From Homarus americanus (Eukaryota > Arthropoda > Malacostraca > Decapoda > Nephropidae): a DNA stretch of 64,000 nucleotides. Numbering within the stretch: the stretch's first letter is position 1; the number at the start of each line of letters is the position of its first letter. Both the position numbers and the translations under genes were made by a program. Positions 27,621-39,695 of the stretch are shown in pieces. Under the pieces are notes generated by a model. It made no database searches and was not told the origin of the DNA. It saw only the letters and a list, made by a program, of their open reading frames with translations. The DNA is taken from NCBI RefSeq assembly GCF_018991925.1, contig NW_024732415.1, forward strand, positions 314,430-378,429, written 5' to 3'.

Positions 27621-27716
27621 TAATTTCCACATTCTTCCGCAACACTAAGTCTGGGAACTCATACCTCAAAATGTACTGTGGCCATTGTACAACAGCAAAT
27701 TTCCCCGCTCCCGTGC

Positions 27717-27733
27717 GCACGCACGCACGCACG

Positions 27734-27794
<61 letters not shown>

Positions 27795-27811
27795 GCACGC
27801 ACGCACGCACA
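27717..27811. repeat. (CA)n flanked by (GCAC)n microsatellite
   Basis: A pure CA tract of about 53 bp (27737-27789) bracketed on both sides by gcac tetranucleotide runs, a symmetrical compound microsatellite. Threonine/histidine frames across it are artefacts. Confidence 0.95.
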
Positions 27812-28185
27812 CAGCTCTCCCTCACTCAGTCAGTCTCGCTGTAACCACGCTTGTGTTGACATCAGCATTGTAGTTGCAAAAATATTACATTTCCGTGAAT
27901 GTATTATATCAAGCACAGTATGAATAGAATATCACTAATATAAGAGTATTTTAACCGAAAACTACTAAAAAAACGAGTAACATATCTTGAACATCAGAAG
28001 GTTAGGTAAAGTCTCTTTGTTTTCGTCATGTATTTTATCCTATTTTACATTGAAATACAGTACATCACGTTTCAGCAAAACTACTATTTATTTCTGAGAA
28101 TATATTCATTCAGGCACAGTTTAGGTAAAATATACATGTGCTGTAACATTTTTTTAATTGAAAACGATTCGAAAAACACGTACCC

Positions 28186-28801
28186 TCTAGCCCTGTTCAA
28201 GGAGAAGACTGGGAGGAGCTGTTTGGTGCTTAAGACGATGACAAGGAAAATGATTTTGATGGATTTTAATGAAAATATTCAGAAAGACCCTGGCACTGTC
28301 AAGGAAAGTGGCTGCTAAAGGCTTCCAGGACATGGCAGAGGACGAGATTAGGGAGCTAACCGAGGAGGATCTACAGAGTTAGTAGACTCAGGCAAGGAAG
28401 AGGAAGAGGAAGCGAAAGGGAAAGAGGATGAGGAAGAGCACCAAGAAATAACGTTGGAGAAGTTGGGGGAGATGACCAGGATGATTGAGGCACTGAAAAA
28501 CCTGGCCTATAGTATGGACCCCTCCATGGTGCGTGTCCTGAAATTCATGCGAGGGATGGATGATGCTTTTGTTCCATACAAAAACATCATGGAAGAAATG
28601 AAAAGAAAGAGAGGACAACTCCCCATCACCATGTTCTTTGATCACCGAAGGAGAGATTCAACACCATCAATCGCTGGCGGCAGTGAGGAAGCAGCTGAAT
28701 CTACCGTCGCCGCCACTTCACCACCTGTTATGGAATTGAGTGACGATGAGCCCGATGACCCCCGCCCTGTCGCCGAGGAGAGGTACGGTACAGTAAAGTG
28801 A
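28186..28801 (+). pseudogene. Tigger-type transposase C-terminal relic
   Basis: Fragments read GFQDMAEDEIRELTEEDLQS near 28320-28380, then after a stop MEKLGEMTRMIEALKNLAYS, DPSMVRVLKFMRGMDDAFVP and MKRKRGQLPITMFF. This order (E-rich linker, helical region, then a PITxFF-like motif close to the C-terminus) is typical of Tigger-family proteins such as family D here, but the sequence belongs to another family. No DDE domain remains. Confidence 0.65.
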
Positions 28802-29188
28802 AATTCTTATCTCTGTTTTTTAATAGCTTTTCTTGCCATGTTTATTGTTTGTAAAAATGCACAGCACAGCACAGTTCAGTACAAGTACTGTACATAGGAA
28901 GTGGAGGTGCAGTTATTCACAAAACATTTGTGTTTGTTGTCGGCAGTAGTGACGGTGAGGAGGAAGAGGTGGAGGAGGGAGCGAGTTGGAAGGAGTGGTG
29001 AGGTGACCTTGGACGCAGGAGCAGGGACGAGTGGAGATGCCAGCCAGTATATTTCGGGTGTATTAATTGTTTTTATAGCTATTTTTGCATTTTAATATTA
29101 AATATTGTACATTACATTTCAACAAAACTACCATTTATTTCTGAGAACATAGAAATGTAATATTTTTGCTGAAATGATGTACATATTA

Positions 29189-29458
29189 CAGTGGAAAGTG
29201 GGATAAAATTGTGACGCAAGCAATGACTCTCTCTCTTTCTTTCGTTCAAAAGATGTTGCCGTAATCGCTTTTCGAATGGTTTTCAGTTGTGGGATTATAA
29301 GGCTAATGATAGGATAGAATATTATTGTAATACAGTACGAGTACAGTACAACAGTTTTTTAACTGAAAACCATTCGAAAAGTGATTACGGTAAAATCTTT
29401 TGAACAACGAAAGAAAGCGAAAGTCATTGTTTTCATAATTTTATCCCACTTTCCACTG
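29189..29458. mobile_element. 270-bp MITE with about 100-bp inverted arms
   Basis: CAGTGGAAAGTGGGATAAAA on the left and its inverted copy on the right, flanked by TA. Arms of about 100 bp extend to GGTTTTCAGTT/AACTGAAAACC around a central unpaired region. The sequences just outside both ends (taatatgtac...attacattt) are themselves inverted copies, so the element sits within a larger inverted repeat. Whether those flanks belong to an older element is unclear. Confidence 0.8.
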
Positions 29459-30068
29459 TACAGTAATATGTACGTCATTAGCCAAAATATTACATTTCCA
29501 TATTTATTTCTAAGAATATATTCATTCAGTCACAGTTAAGGTAAAATATACTTGAGATGTAATATTTTAATGAAAATACGGTATCGTAGTTTTCTTTTGT
29601 ATCAAATTTAATTAACAAAGATTGATGTTTCAAATGTAATGAACAAAAATTTATGTACAGTATCTATAAATAAACTTTAACAAATGAATACTTTGTTTTA
29701 CATCGTCCTGTGTATACCATACCATGGATTTGGCTACTTCGGGCTTGCTATGATGACGCAAGAGACTGCCCTGGCGACTGTACCGACACTCACAGCTGGT
29801 GGTGCGTTGGTGCGTCATTTCCATTGTTTACTGGTAGTTACTGGTAAATATTTTTCAACCTAACGAAACTATTACCCTTTTAGAGGTCAACCCCCAATTT
29901 TTTGCAAAATAATTTGGTCTTAAAAACTCGAACTACACATACGTATATACGGTAAATAAGGACATGGGGGGCCAGGGGTTTTTTGGGGGGGGGAGCAAAA
30001 GTACACGGATTTTTAACATTCACGGGTATCTCTGTTACCTAACCCCCGCGTATGTTAAGGGCCAACTG

Positions 30069-30125
30069 TATACATACATACATACATATACATACATACA
30101 TACATATACATACATACATACATAC

Positions 30126-30156
<31 letters not shown>
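30069..30156. repeat. Compound (CATA)n, (TA)n, (CA)n microsatellite
   Basis: catacata tetranucleotides followed by tatata and cacaca, ending at the left end of the family A derivative. On its other side lies a Tigger-like lone end (complement CAGTTGGCCCTTAACATACG at about 30066). Confidence 0.93.
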
Positions 30157-30158
<2 letters not shown>

Positions 30159-30795
30159 GTTGTACCCCGCTTAACACGGTTTCACTTAACGCGATTTCTC
30201 ATATACGCGGTGCCTCGCCAGAACTGAACTTTCACTTAACGCGGTTCATCTACTCATATACGCGGGAAGCGGCGCGGGCACGATGCGCACAAGGTCGCCC
30301 AGTCATCAAAACATTACCGAGTTCTTCACCCGCCACCCACCACAGCCGGCCCAAGTCAGTGATAGTGATAATTATAGTGAGGATATGGACTTGTATGGAC
30401 TTTGAGGGGTTTGACAAAGAGGCCCTGCAAGCCTCTGTGGTGGATAGTGATACAATTGATACAAGTGATACAGGTGAGGACCAATAATCTGCCCTCTGCC
30501 TCGGAACCAACCGCCCATCGCCGTGTGCCCAGCCATCTTTTCTACTAATGTAAGTGTTAAAAAACCTAATATTATTGATATTTCTCTTAATTATTAATTG
30601 TGTGTGTATACCATCATAAACTTAAGATAATATTTTTACTACAACATAGTTGTGTGTCGTCAAAAAGTGGAGTTTGGGGGTCGGGCCAGTCTCTATTGGA
30701 ATTAATCCCATATGTTCTGTTGTTCACTTAACGCGGTTTTCACTTAACGCGGTACCCTGTGGGTTCAATTGACTGCGTTAAACGGGGTACAACTG
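30157..30795 (+). mobile_element. Tigger family A, internally deleted derivative
   Basis: Left CAGTTGTACCCCGCTTAACA, right complement CAGTTGTACCCCGTTTAACG, TA at the right flank. The coding remnant near 30303-30490 is only the transposase C-terminus (TEFFTRHPPQPAQ-like). The deletion resembles that of the copy at 6787-7353, so the two may descend from one deleted lineage. Confidence 0.88.
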
Positions 30796-30803
30796 TATGT
30801 ATA

Positions 30804-31766
<963 letters not shown>

Positions 31767-32593
31767 ACACCTCTTTTACTATGGTTAATAATTAATCAAA
31801 TAAAAATATATATTATTAGTTTGCACGTAACAAGTAAAAATTGTACTTTTTCAATTGTATTGGAGAAAGGTATTAGAAAACCATACTTAAGTACAAAAAA
31901 ATTTTGTACTTTCTTAAAAGTAGATACCCAAAAATGTTACTTGAGTCCAGTACTCTTAAGTAAATTGATCTAGTTACTTTACAACTCTGGATCTTACTGA
32001 CAACTCTTAACAGCTAAACACACCCTCATTTTTCTAAACACACCCTCATTTTTCTAAAGTATTTTAGGTTTCGTTTCTTTCTACGTCTACTTCTATCAAT
32101 TCTCCCAACAAGTAGTAACACAACAACTCCATCTTGTAATTTGCTAAAAACTATTTTCATAATGGTAAAGACCTTTCATCTTTTTGCCAGCTTTCCCTAA
32201 AACACAAAACTAATCCCTCTTTGATAGTCATATGAATTGTTTTTTTATTTACTATTGTCAAACTCACATCATCATCATTATCTTCCTCATACATAAATGA
32301 TAACAATAAACTATGTCATTCAGTACATGGTTTGGTTTGTCGGTCAGTATCTAGGGAGTAAAAATATTCTAGGAATCTTAGATGGAATATGTGGATGATC
32401 TTCAAACCTCTCTCTCCTTTATCAACAACCTCTTTGTCAGTTAGAAAGAACAACAATGAATAAAGAAGAATAATTGTGTTTGCCAATGCTATTAACTTTC
32501 CAACAGACCAGTGAAGGACTTGGAGGTGTGAGAGAAAAAATTAACAAATACCTTTACATCAATATTCACAGCACACATTAATACTTTACATAC
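31767..32593. other. Intron, no feature recognised
   Basis: AT-rich sequence between the Penelope-like relic and FAM120 coding exon 6. Nothing supported. Confidence 0.5.
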
Positions 32594-32789
32594 CTGAAGG
32601 GAATGGTTTGTAGCGAAGGAATCCATCTTTTGTGCCATTGAGGAAGTACTGGACAGACTCTTTGAATTTTGCAACTCTGGGATCGCTAACAGACCCAAAT
32701 ACTTGGGCTCCAATAGTTAACAAGTTATTAACATCACACCGATTCACAATAAACTTGACAACTGCTTGTATAACATCTTCTTGAGGTGT
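32594..32789 (-). CDS. FAM120: FAM120 orthologue, coding exon 6
   Basis: 196 bp, acceptor TTTGACAG, donor CCTTCAG/GTATGT, phase 0 in and 1 out. Reads TPQEDVIQAVVKFIVNRCDV and ends FLNGTKDGFLRYKPFPSG. It corresponds to the vertebrate CDVVIKAVADYVRNIQDTSD region and the following FKRAIGYY segment. Confidence 0.85.
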
Positions 32790-33472
32790 CTGTCAAATGA
32801 ATGGATTAGACTTAGAAGGTAATGCATATCTATGACTTTTTTTTTTTTTTTTACTGCATGGCCCTTTTTGTGGGAATAATAGCATACCGGTACCACAAAT
32901 ATACATCATATAGTTACAAATCGTCACAAGCTTGCCTCTGCCTTCAGTCACATGGGCTTATATAAAAAAAAAATCTTATCAAAACTGCTAATCTAATACT
33001 GTATGTTGAATAGCAGAATGACAGAAATAATTTTAGAAATTTAGTTAGGGAGTTATATATATGTTGCATTTAATTTAGGTTATATTTAGTTAAAGTAATA
33101 TTTAATACTTACCTGAAATGTAAATAATTACACCCGATTTAAATAAAAGTCTTGTGCGAGTCTACATTCCTTTGTCTGCGCGCGCATCCTACCAGCTACC
33201 ATTGAATATCAAATTACCTGCCATCGTCAGTTCCCTAACAATCCTGACAAGAGAAACAAAACACTCTCCACCTTCAATAAAAACCAGCGACCATGTAGCC
33301 CAAGGGCTTACCAACTAAGCTCCACCATTAATTCCTGACCTCCATCCACATCAGCAAACCCTGAGTATCAATTTATATTGTAGGATATCCTAACTTTATA
33401 CTTTGTACATAACCTAAACTCCAACACTGCCACAGGTATGTATTAGCCCATCTAACAGACAGTAATACAGTA

Positions 33473-33775
33473 CAGCTACTCCTTGACTTACGACATACTC
33501 GACCTACGACCACCCGGACATACGACCGCCTCAGTCGTACCAAAATTTTGTAAAATTACGTATTTTCGAGTTCCAACGTTAGTGATTGCGCTGTGTACTG
33601 ACAAAATTTTTCTTTGTAATTCACTTTAAAATGGCTGGCAAGCTTAAAAGTGAGAGTTTTGTGGTGCTGAGAAGTAAAAGACACCCATTTTAGATTTTCT
33701 ATGTATTATTTAAGCATTTTCGACTTACGACCTGGATTTGGGTCCCTAACCCCGTCGTAAGTTGAGGAGCAGCTG
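33473..33775 (+). mobile_element. Tigger family B MITE
   Basis: Left CAGCTACTCCTTGACTTACG, right complement CAGCTGCTCCTCAACTTACG, both flanked by TA. It retains the first transposase codons from 33631 (MAGKLKSESF), equivalent to the start of the 36.2-38.0 kb pseudogene, before the internal deletion. Confidence 0.85.
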
Positions 33776-34378
33776 TACTTATATAAATGTGGACTCCATA
33801 ATATTATATTATGTTAATATAATTACTAGCATTTTCTCTCTAATGCTGAAGCGAGTGATGTAAGGTAATTAATCTTCTTGTCTAACAGATGACCTCTTGA
33901 TATCTGATGTATAGCCCTCTGCCTCGCTATGTAAACATTAAGGAACAAGCCCCTGGACTTGACTTTACCCTCAGATGAACTCACTCTCTCGCCCACGATT
34001 CACCTGAGGCTCCTGAAGCTTGGATACATATCAGCTTCATATTTTTTATTAACACTCACAGCGTTAATTATGGTGATATCATAACTATCTGTGCACTATT
34101 TTATCTTCTTAATAAATGGAGAGAAGACCTTTCGGGTTTGATAATTTAACCCACATTTATTTATGAAAATTACAAGGAACCTGGCAGACTCACGTTAATG
34201 GACATTTAATAGTGTTTGCGACTGGTAAACAGAAGGATTCAGGTAATCACCCATTTCAAGTGTTTATTCAATTCATATACTGTAACATAATTTAAATATT
34301 TCTTGTCCTGATATCAACAAATTTAGGACAATTCTATTTTCTGTTACCTCTTTCAGTATATAAGAACTAACATCTTAC

Positions 34379-34546
34379 CTGTTGTTTGTCATAGCCTGGG
34401 ATTAGTGATGTGTAAAAGTCCCAAAGATCTGTCTCTGTCAGTAGATAGTTTCCCAGTAGAGCTGCCAACAAGCAGAAGTAGTTGCGCTGGAGACCCAGAC
34501 CCTTGGCCACCTCATCTAAAATAAATTCTTTGGTCTCGAGGGAACC
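34379..34546 (-). CDS. FAM120: FAM120 orthologue, coding exon 5
   Basis: Exactly 56 codons, phase 0/0, acceptor CTGTTTCAG, donor CAACAG/GTAAGA. Reads GSLETKEFILDEVAKGLGLQ, RNYFCLLAALLGNYLLTETD and LWDFYTSLIPGYDKQQ. The FxxLAALLGNxxL core matches FAM120A FPIFAALLGNHILPDEDL, part of the nuclease-like domain's helical region. Confidence 0.93.
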
Positions 34547-35943
34547 CTGAAACAGAAAATCCTCAAGTTAACCCAAAATACATGTGATTTGTGTGTGCCT
34601 CTCTTCTATTAAGTTTACTTATTATAAATTTTCCTTCAAAAATATTTTAAGAATTACTATGCAACTAGTGTTATATCCAATAAAAAGAAAATTACCATGA
34701 CCTCCATTCGAAACCTGACCATTAACATAGCACAATAAGCACAACAATAGCTCTCATTTCTGTTTATAAACAAATGGACAACGAATCCTAAAAATTAATT
34801 TAACAGTTGAGCTTGACGTGGTTGCCTCATGCAAATACCCAGACTCAGCAGAACGAAAATAGACGTTAATCCTTGACACCAGTGGGTGGAACCATGCCAT
34901 TACAGTAGCTAATCCTTTATAAATTAAGGGTCTTATACAGGTATCTACAATAAATAATAATTTTTGGATAAAAGTCCACAATAACTCTAAAGCCAGCGAG
35001 TCAAACAATCACATCAGACCCCCATTTAGTTTTGGCAACAACCTATCAGAACATCATCATTGGGAGGAGAGAATTACTATACAACACCCAATCCATTTAT
35101 AACCTAACACCAGGCTCTTGTGACTCCGTTCTCTGAAGCCAGGTACAGTCTCTCCTGTAACAATGTTTTTATATGTCCCTAATTTAATGTAACAAGTTTT
35201 ATGTAACAACTTACTCTTTTATTGTCTTTTTAATTCTTTATACTTATTTACTTATTTATTTATATACTTCTTCTTTCTCATTATACTCGTGAGAGGTGGT
35301 GAGGGTGAGTGAGGTAATTGTTTACATTTGGGGAGAAGGGAGTAGAGGACTAATGGTTTGTGGTTAGGCTAGAAAGGCCCACACCAAGGGGAGACTCAGG
35401 GAAGCTGGTTAGAGGGACTAAGATATTTATACTTCACATAGGGGAAATATAGGATAGTTATTATATATATAGGACTCACCGTATTACTGCATAATGCCAA
35501 AGACATGCATGACAATGTCTTAGTCAACACAAAGGAATTGAGAACTAATCATAATGGTTCTTCATTTATTAACGATGTTATTCAAATTGAACAGTTACAG
35601 TTCAAAACAATAAACCTAAATTCCTAGCTTGCTAACCAAGGGGTCCATTACTCACAATACATTTTGGGAAACGGATCAAACTTAAATAGGTACTCACGTT
35701 ATAGCCGCCATATGAGGAGGTAACACCCAGGACACAACCACACTTAACTCTTACCAAAAGCAGACTCCGCTTTTCAAACAGAGTGAGCCCACAAGGGACG
35801 CTAAAACTTTCATGACGTCACGCCTCATAGGCTTTCTCATTGATCGAAGATAGGCCTAAGGCCTTCATACTACAGTATTGGCTTAAAATTGGCGGGAACT
35901 CTCAGGTGGCGGGAAACTCATGATATTGTTACAATCATTGTTA
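34547..35943. other. Intron, no feature recognised
   Basis: AT-rich FAM120 intron. A minor simple run (ttatttacttatttattta) is at 35241-35264. No supported feature. Confidence 0.5.
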
Positions 35944-38215
35944 CACTCCTCGACTTACGACGGGGTTCCGTCCCGACGACCAGGTCGTAAGTAGAAAAAG
36001 CGAAAAATAATACAGGTACATAGAAATACTAAAATGAAATACGGTACAGTAAAAGTAATCAATAATGAAAAATTAATGAAGTGTTACTGTGAACTTACCT
36101 TTAATGTAGTCAGCACACAGGGCCTAAATCATTTTTTAATTAAGCATGTAGACTACATTAATTGGATGAAGCAGAGGAGGAGACAGGGCTGGGTGGGTCA
36201 TCAAGTTTGCTTTCTTTAGACAGGCTAACATACTTGCTTGTTGAAAGTATTGGATCATCTTTAGGGAGTGAAGAGGCAGCAGTGGTGGGGCATGAGGAGA
36301 CAGAAGTGGGGGACTTCTTAAAAAATATGTCTAATTTAAACTGCACAGTTTGCCTTATCTTTTCATTATAAATCTCCCTGTAGCAAGCAAGTATATCTTG
36401 GATCAGTCTGTTAATTTTTGCAAAACACTCAACTTTTTTATCCATTTCTTCAAACATTTGCATTCCCTTATTAATAGTAACAAATGCCTCTGCCATTTGT
36501 TTCACTGAAAACTTTTTGGAGGGTGCAAGTTCTCCTACATATTGTCTCTCTTCTTCCTCCGCAATTTTCTGTGCATTCAGTTCAATAAGACCCTCGTTAC
36601 TTAGCTCTTCTGCTACACTTTCCACCAACTGCTCAACATCTTCATTATCAATTTCTAACTCCAGCTGTTGACTCATCTGCACTATCTTGTTACTAATCTC
36701 AGAAATTGCTTCATCTTCATTAAATCCTTTGAAACTGTTCACATATCTTTTCAGTATCTTTTTCCATATTCCATTCATGCACTGACCTGCAACCTCATCC
36801 CATGCTGCAGCTATGTTCTATGTAAATTGCAAAATGTCGTAGTCCTTCCAAAACTCTCTGAGCGTTTTCTTACCTTCAGTAGCAGCAATAGCCCGAGCGA
36901 AGGTCGTACGTAAATAATACGCTTTAAAAGCAGCAATAGCACCTTGATCCATGGGTTGGATGATAAAGGTAGTGTTAGGTTGAAGGTAAACTACCTTAAC
37001 ATCAGGATGCAGGTCGTCCAGGTGTGGTGGGTGTCCCGGAGCATTATCTAAAATTAATAAACTCTTGAACTCAACCCCTTGTTGCAGACAATACTTCTAG
37101 GTTCGTAGAATGAAAGAACTCAGGAACCAATCCTCAAACAGTGCTAGGGTCATCCACGCTTTCTTATTACTGCCATAAAACACTGGCAGTGTGTGCTTGC
37201 TGATATTTTTAAAAGCCCTTGGGTTCTCTGAATGATATATCATGACAGGTTTTACCTTGAAACCAGTTACATCCCCCAACAGAAGTGTGATTCGGTCCTC
37301 GAATGCCTTAAATCCCAGCATGGTTTTCGCCTCTTTGTGGATGTATGTCCATTCTGGCATGTGCTTCCAGAATCAGCCAGTTTCATCCACATTAAATATT
37401 TGCTCAGGTAAATAATTTCCCTCCACGATGACACAATCTAGCTCCTCCTTTAAAGCTTCGGCAGCACCCACATCAGCACTTGCTGCCTCTCCACTCACCT
37501 TTACTCTGTGCAAACTGTAAAGTTTCTTAAACCTTTGGAACTACCCATGATTTGTTGTGAAGTTTTGGTCGCACTCATCTCCTGCCTGCTCCTTCAGGTT
37601 TTCGAAAAGGCTTCTTGCCTTAGCCTGTATGGTTAGAAGGCTTAAGGATACACGCTTTTGCAGCTGATCTTCCATCCACATCACAAGTAATTTTTTTATC
37701 TCATGTAGAGGACCTTGTCTTTTTTTCGTTATTTTTGTTCCCTTTTAGATGCCAATCCTTTCACTACCTCACGAATTCATTCCTAGTCATTCAAAATTGT
37801 TGATATCGTCGAGTGAGAGAAGCAAAGGTCGCATGAAATGGTTGCTACCGTTTTTCCATTTTCTTACTGTATTTTTATTTTCATTTTCATCTCAAAAGTA
37901 ATTGACTGTCTCCTTTTCTTATCAGCACCACGAGAACTCTCACTTTTACGCTTGCCAGCCACTTTAAATTGAATTAGAAACGGAAATTTTATCAGTACAC
38001 AGCGCGATCACTAACAACAACAACCACCAAACACCAACTGAGCGGGCTAGGCCTGGACGTTGCACGCCACGAGGCGGCCCAGCCCACGCTGTCGTACGGG
38101 ACCAAAACGTTTCGGTACTAGAAAATACGTAATTTGAAAAATATTTTATATGACCACGGAGGTGGTAAGTCCGGGTTGTCGTAAGTCGAGTATGTCGTAA
38201 GTCGAGGAGAGACTG
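35944..38215 (-). mobile_element. Tigger family B, near full-length decayed transposon
   Basis: Left CACTCCTCGACTTACGACGG after TA; right complement CAGTCTCTCCTCGACTTACG, TA at 38216-38217. Subterminal copies of CGACTTACGAC are on both sides. The 2.27-kb length matches a full Tigger. The transposase frame on the minus strand is broken (next entry). Confidence 0.85.
36158..37962 (-). pseudogene. Tigger family B transposase, disrupted
   Basis: Readable blocks in order: AGKRKSESSRGADKKRRQSI at the N-terminus, whose start codon is GTG where the MITE at 33631 has ATG; the KTMLGFKAFEDRITLLLGDV and KPVMIYHSENPRAFK core near 37200-37340; the third acidic motif region around 36940-36980 (complement of ggttggatgataaagg, near QPMDQ); and a 200-residue C-terminus (DEDEAISEISNKI-like; KMAEAFVTINKGMQMFEEMD). 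Several stops and frameshifts separate them. The core is closer to family D than to family A. Confidence 0.75.
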
Positions 38216-38374
38216 TACTTATACGGAAACTGATGGCCAAAATATACCCCAAATGGTAAAGCAATGAGCATCACATGAGAGATAATCCTACTAACAGAAC
38301 AGTGGAAAATAATAAATTTAATTTTCATATTTCCAAGTGCTACTCAGTCCAAGACAGCTGGTTTCCCTACCTAC

Positions 38375-38521
38375 CTTGTACGTAAGTTTGAGCTGGTGTG
38401 ACGAGAAGTAACGAGGGGGATCAAAAATGATGTATTCTGCATCTTCTGCCATGACCCCGTGATAGTTGTTCTCCCGACAGAAGGCAATAACCTCCTGGTG
38501 GTGGTCATCCATTGTGCACAG
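38375..38521 (-). CDS. FAM120: FAM120 orthologue, coding exon 4
   Basis: Exactly 49 codons, phase 0/0, acceptor TTTCACCAG, donor TACAAG/GTAGGT. LCTMDDHHQEVIAFCRENNY followed by HGVMAEDAEYIIFDPPRYFS and SHQLKLTYK lines up residue by residue with FAM120A AQSIEDHHQEVIGFCRENGF and following. In the PIN/FEN fold this is where acidic residues of the second metal site sit; here the segment reads AEDAEY against AYDSDY in human. Confidence 0.95.
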
Positions 38522-38658
38522 CTGGTGAAAGACATTCTGTATAATTATTTGAGAGACGTAATCAAAATTTTCAATGTTAACTGTCCATTAGCCAAAGTAA
38601 CTCACATATATTTTCAGGCTGGTTACATCTGTTCTTGTAATATGAATTCATACTAATA

Positions 38659-39120
38659 CAATAATATCTCCGTAAGCCGGAATCCCTCAAACCCAGAACA
38701 TTCCAATAGCCGGAATTGAAATTTGCTCAGAATTTTCTGGAAAATTCCTTAAATTCCGGGTTTGGGAACAACTTCCGAGGTTGAAAATCGGGAGCATTTT
38801 CTGAAAATTAATAAAAAAATTACAAAAAATCTGGAAAATCTGTCCAAATTTTTATTTATGGGTCTAGGAGCAAATATCGATTATGAAATAATGCGCAATT
38901 ACCGTAAAATCTGAGAAAATTGCAATAAAATCACTCCAAACCTATCTGCTGAGTGCCTGGGGTCAAGGATTCCCAGCGTCATGAAAGATTGCATCATGTT
39001 TAGCCGTATCCTCACATGGTTGGTGAGTGGGTGGGAAGACCAACCTCTTGGGTAACGCTGGATTTTTCTGCTTGTGGTCTATTTATAATTACTGTGCAAA
39101 TATAAATATTCCTTTAAATG
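38659..39120 (+). mobile_element. Family C element, second copy (left part)
   Basis: Begins near CAATAATATCTCCGTAAGCC after TA and parallels 18085-18545 with many point differences. It is interrupted at 39121 by small hairpin elements and a larger TA-flanked insertion, and resumes at 42420 (catgcaatgctaaaaaagta), as judged against the uninterrupted sequence at 18535-18590. Confidence 0.75.
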
Positions 39121-39122
39121 TA

Positions 39123-39200
39123 CACCCACTAAAAAATTATTCGGCACCCGTGTCACATTGTATCAGGCCGTAAGGGTGCCGAATAATTTTTAAGTGGGTG
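39123..39200. mobile_element. 78-bp hairpin element, copy 1
   Basis: CACCCACTAAAAAATTATTC at one end and its inverted copy at the other, flanked by TA. The two arms pair over about 27 bp plus part of the middle. It is tiny and non-coding, consistent with a TA-target MITE reduced to its inverted repeats. Confidence 0.75.
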
Positions 39201-39257
39201 TACAGTTCAGTACAGACCGGCCAGAGAGGCCATCCCTATGTGTGCCAATAAGTTGTA

Positions 39258-39335
39258 CACCCATTAAAAAATTATCCGGCACCCTAACGGCATGATACAA
39301 TATGATACGGGTGCCAAATAATTTTTTAGTGGGTG
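39258..39335. mobile_element. 78-bp hairpin element, copy 2
   Basis: Same length and ends as copy 1 (CACCCATTAAAAAATTATCC ... ttttttagtgggtg), flanked by TA, 57 bp away in the same intron. The loop is inverted relative to copy 1 (gtgtcac...catgataca type), so either two insertions or one element with a 57-bp spacer. Confidence 0.72.
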
Positions 39336-39695
39336 TACAGTAGCTAAAACAACTATCTGAGCAGGTGGGGGTCAATATGCTTCTAAATTTTACGTGTGAC
39401 TAGTTACAGCCTTCCTTTACCAAAATTTATTATCCATGGTCTCGTGTTGTTTCCTCGAGGGAGGACGACGTACGTATTCCGTTCTCACTCGAATGGGTCA
39501 CTACTTAATAAGTTCCACTCAAACTCTCAAATCGGAAGGACGTGATTAATCGGTCTATTTACATAGCCCCCGTCCTTCTCTTCACACTAATAAATAGTGA
39601 AAGTTACGGTTGATTTACACTCTGGAATTGTATAAACAACAGTTCCTCAATAAAAGGAGAAACAGACAATTGGGTTTCGCTAATAAAACCCAATA

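Noticed and set aside
27717..27811. Possible CRISPR-like or regulatory array
   Set aside because: Simple CA/GCAC dinucleotide and tetranucleotide repeats without spacers; the genome is eukaryotic.
32492..32713. 73-residue minus-strand frame overlapping FAM120 coding exon 6
   Set aside because: It is the wrong frame; the homologous frame is read from 32789 to 32594.
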